DNA from: an uncultured Verrucomicrobiota bacterium
Lineage (GTDB): Bacteria; Verrucomicrobiota; Verrucomicrobiia; Limisphaerales; UBA1096
Length of the DNA: 7,579 nucleotides
Reading direction: 5' to 3'
Assembly (NCBI GenBank): GCA_913050205.1
Contig: CAJXAU010000068.1
Coordinates: forward strand, 1-7,579
This document shows positions 6,051 through 7,579 of this stretch, in pieces. The stretch's first letter is position 1. Each line of letters opens with the position of its first letter. Made by a program: the position numbers and the translations under genes. The notes under the pieces were generated by a model. The model was not told where the DNA came from. It did no database searches and saw nothing but the letters and a program-made list of their open reading frames with translations.

Positions 6051-6067
6051 CGCACGCTCCCCAGCTC

Positions 6068-7579
6068 ATGCACAAGCTGAAGCATATTTTCACCTTCATC
6101 GCCCCCTACGTGAAGCCGTACTGGGGGCGGCTGCTGGCGGGGCTCTTCTTCGGCATACTCTTTGGGGCTTCGAATGGACTGGTGCTGTGGGCGACCAAGA
6201 CACTGCTCGACCGATTGGACCCGCAGACCGTCGCGGCGACGGCCAATAAAGTAGCGAATGAATCGGTTGAGGTTGCCGAGGCTGGTAACTGGTTTACGGA
6301 GACTGCTGCCTCCATCCAGTCGAGTGTCATCGGCACGCTGGATCCGTGGTTGCCGCGGATGGGCGATGATCTGACGTGGATGCAGATTGTTGGCGGGTTG
6401 CTGGTGTTTCCATTGCTGGTTGGCTTTCGCGGCTCAACCAAGTTTCTAGGGGCGTACTGTCTGGCATGGGCAAGCGAACGGGTGATCAATGACCTTCGGG
6501 TGGCGGTGTTTCGCAACCTGAGCCGGCTGTCGATCCGCTTTTTTAATAAGTCCACCACCGGAGACCTGATCACGCGGATCAACGGCGACGCGCTGCTTTT
6601 GCAAACTTGTCTCTCGTCCGGGGTGGGGCATCTGGTCGCGGAGCCGGTGGCGGTCATCAGCGTGTTCACCGGCCTGTGCCTGATCGACTGGCAGTTGACG
6701 CTGGGTGTGTTGGTGCTGTTTCCCATCTGCGTGGTGCCCATCATTTATTTTGGCAAAAAGGCGCGCCGGGCAACACGCCGAAAAGTGGAGGCCAACGTCA
6801 GCCAATCGAGTCTGGCTGTGGAGATGTTCTCCGGCATGCGCGTGATCAAGGCGTTTGGTCTGGAGGGCATGCGCGTGAATCGTTTCCGCGATCTGTCGCA
6901 GCAGCTTATCCGGCAGACGATGAAGACGGTTCGCTCACGAGAGATCGTTGGCCCGCTGGTGGAGACGGTGTCGATGATCGGTATTGGTGCACTGATTTTG
7001 TACGTCGTCTACACCAATCGTAGCATCCCTGACCTCGTTGTGTTTTTCACCGGTGTGCTGATGTTTTATACGCCAATCCGCAAACTGGCCCGGTGGCATG
7101 TGCAAATCGAGGAGGCCAGCGTAGGTGCCCAGCGCCTGATGAGTGTATTGGATGAAAAACCGGACATCCTCGAGCAGGCCGAGCCTCGTCCAGTCAAGAC
7201 CTTCGAACAGGGCATCGAGTGGAGCGGAGTTTCATTTGCGTACGAGGAGGAAGAGGTGCTGACCGACTTTAACCTAGCCGTGCCAAAGGGAACCAAGCTG
7301 GGGATTGTCGGTGAGAGTGGTTCCGGAAAGAGTACGCTCATTAATTTGCTGTTCCGGTTTCACGATCCCGATGCCGGCGCGATCAAGCTCGACGGGCACG
7401 ATCTGCGCGACCTGAGCATTCCGGACTTCCGCGAGCAGATGGCGTTGGTCAGTCAGGAGATCGTGTTGTTTGACTTGACCGTGGCTGAGAACATCGCGCT
7501 TGGCCAAGCGGGTTGCACGCGTGAACAGGTGGAGGAGGCCGCGCGGCACGCTCATGCGCATGAGTTTATCACCGCGCTG
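6068..7579 (+). CDS. MsbA-like ABC exporter, fused membrane and ATPase domains (3' truncated by window edge)
   Basis: The frame is open from ATG 6068 to the window end: 504 residues with no stop. This is a type IV ABC exporter half-transporter, likely working as a dimer in the inner membrane to flip or export lipids, glycans, peptides or drugs. Hydrophobic segments fall at about 21-43, 106-131, 189-207, 209-228, 295-316 and 320-338, the six expected helices. The ATPase domain begins near 383 with Walker A GESGSGKST (415-423) and Q-loop Gln-463 (LVSQE). The signature motif, Walker B and H-loop lie beyond the edge. About 62 residues separate helices 1 and 2 (DPQTVAATANKVANESVEVA onward), a longer external loop than in the compact MsbA type. 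Palindrome copy 10 codes Leu-Gly-Gln-Ala (478-481) in the variable loop after ENIA. The substrate is unknown. Confidence 0.93.
   Translation, partial: MHKLKHIFTFIAPYVKPYWGRLLAGLFFGILFGASNGLVLWATKTLLDRLDPQTVAATANKVANESVEVAEAGNWFTETAASIQSSVIGTLDPWLPRMGDDLTWMQIVGGLLVFPLLVGFRGSTKFLGAYCLAWASERVINDLRVAVFRNLSRLSIRFFNKSTTGDLITRINGDALLLQTCLSSGVGHLVAEPVAVISVFTGLCLIDWQLTLGVLVLFPICVVPIIYFGKKARRATRRKVEANVSQSSLAVEMFSGMRVIKAFGLEGMRVNRFRDLSQQLIRQTMKTVRSREIVGPLVETVSMIGIGALILYVVYTNRSIPDLVVFFTGVLMFYTPIRKLARWHVQIEEASVGAQRLMSVLDEKPDILEQAEPRPVKTFEQGIEWSGVSFAYEEEEVLTDFNLAVPKGTKLGIVGESGSGKSTLINLLFRFHDPDAGAIKLDGHDLRDLSIPDFREQMALVSQEIVLFDLTVAENIALGQAGCTREQVEEAARHAHAHEFITAL
7497..7510. repeat. Iterated palindrome, copy 10 (coding, 14 bp perfect)
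   Basis: CGCTTGGCCAAGCG, the longest perfect copy inside a gene. It is read in a different phase from the other coding copies (CTT-GGC-CAA-GCG, Leu-Gly-Gln-Ala), in the variable loop downstream of the Q-loop of the ABC ATPase. Confidence 0.88.

Noticed and set aside
5293..6099. A 268-codon minus-strand open frame
   Set aside because: It is antisense to the metallophosphoesterase, whose full metal-ligand set shows that the + strand is coding; long antisense frames are common in GC-rich genes.
6106..6744. A 212-codon minus-strand open frame
   Set aside because: It lies opposite the membrane domain of the ABC exporter, which has clear helices and continues into a proper Walker A; the Ser/Thr/Arg-rich translation looks like a shadow.
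248..7510. The repeated palindrome as a CRISPR array or insertion-sequence ends
   Set aside because: Copies are 8-22 bp, spaced irregularly from tens of bases to over 2 kb, lie inside intact genes, and no transposase or cas gene is present.

Overview
The window carries seven protein-coding genes and part of an eighth; all are on the + strand and tightly spaced. The base composition is moderately GC-rich, judged by eye. The partial Gfo/Idh/MocA oxidoreductase at the left edge has a motif style (WDFGTGAVGDMGCH, WYDGG) that I associate with the large oxidoreductase families of Planctomycetota and Verrucomicrobiota. The short LeuD and the few Shine-Dalgarno sites fit a bacterium of the PVC group, most likely Verrucomicrobiota. 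This assignment is inference from recall; no search was run.

Layout: 1-635, C-terminal part of a Gfo/Idh/MocA-type oxidoreductase. 636-790, a gap with two palindromes and a terminator-like hairpin. 791-2251, a RhlE-like DEAD-box RNA helicase with basic tails. 2300-3100, a PHP-family histidinol-phosphatase-like enzyme. 3139-3687, leuD. 3719-4801, mnmA. 4802-4986, a 185-bp gap with no recognised gene. 4987-5265, acylphosphatase. 5281-6006, a calcineurin-like metallophosphoesterase. 6068-7579, an MsbA-like ABC exporter that runs off the right edge. The genes are mostly housekeeping and do not form one pathway. hisJ and leuD are both amino-acid biosynthesis genes, but they serve different pathways. 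RNA biology is represented by the helicase and mnmA.

The striking feature is a highly iterated palindrome with core TTGGCCAA and consensus GCGCTTGGCCAAGCGC. The 8-base core occurs ten times in 7.6 kb, where about 0.1 would be expected by chance. Five copies are in short intergenic gaps and five are inside genes. Four of the intergenic copies begin 4-10 bases after a stop codon and have long perfect arms (16-22 bp). Coding copies have shorter arms, and four of the five are read in the same phase, giving Leu-Ala-Lys/Asn. The pattern resembles the HIP1 palindrome of cyanobacteria, or the uptake sequences of competent bacteria, more than an IS element, CRISPR or simple terminator. It is the best candidate here for something undescribed.
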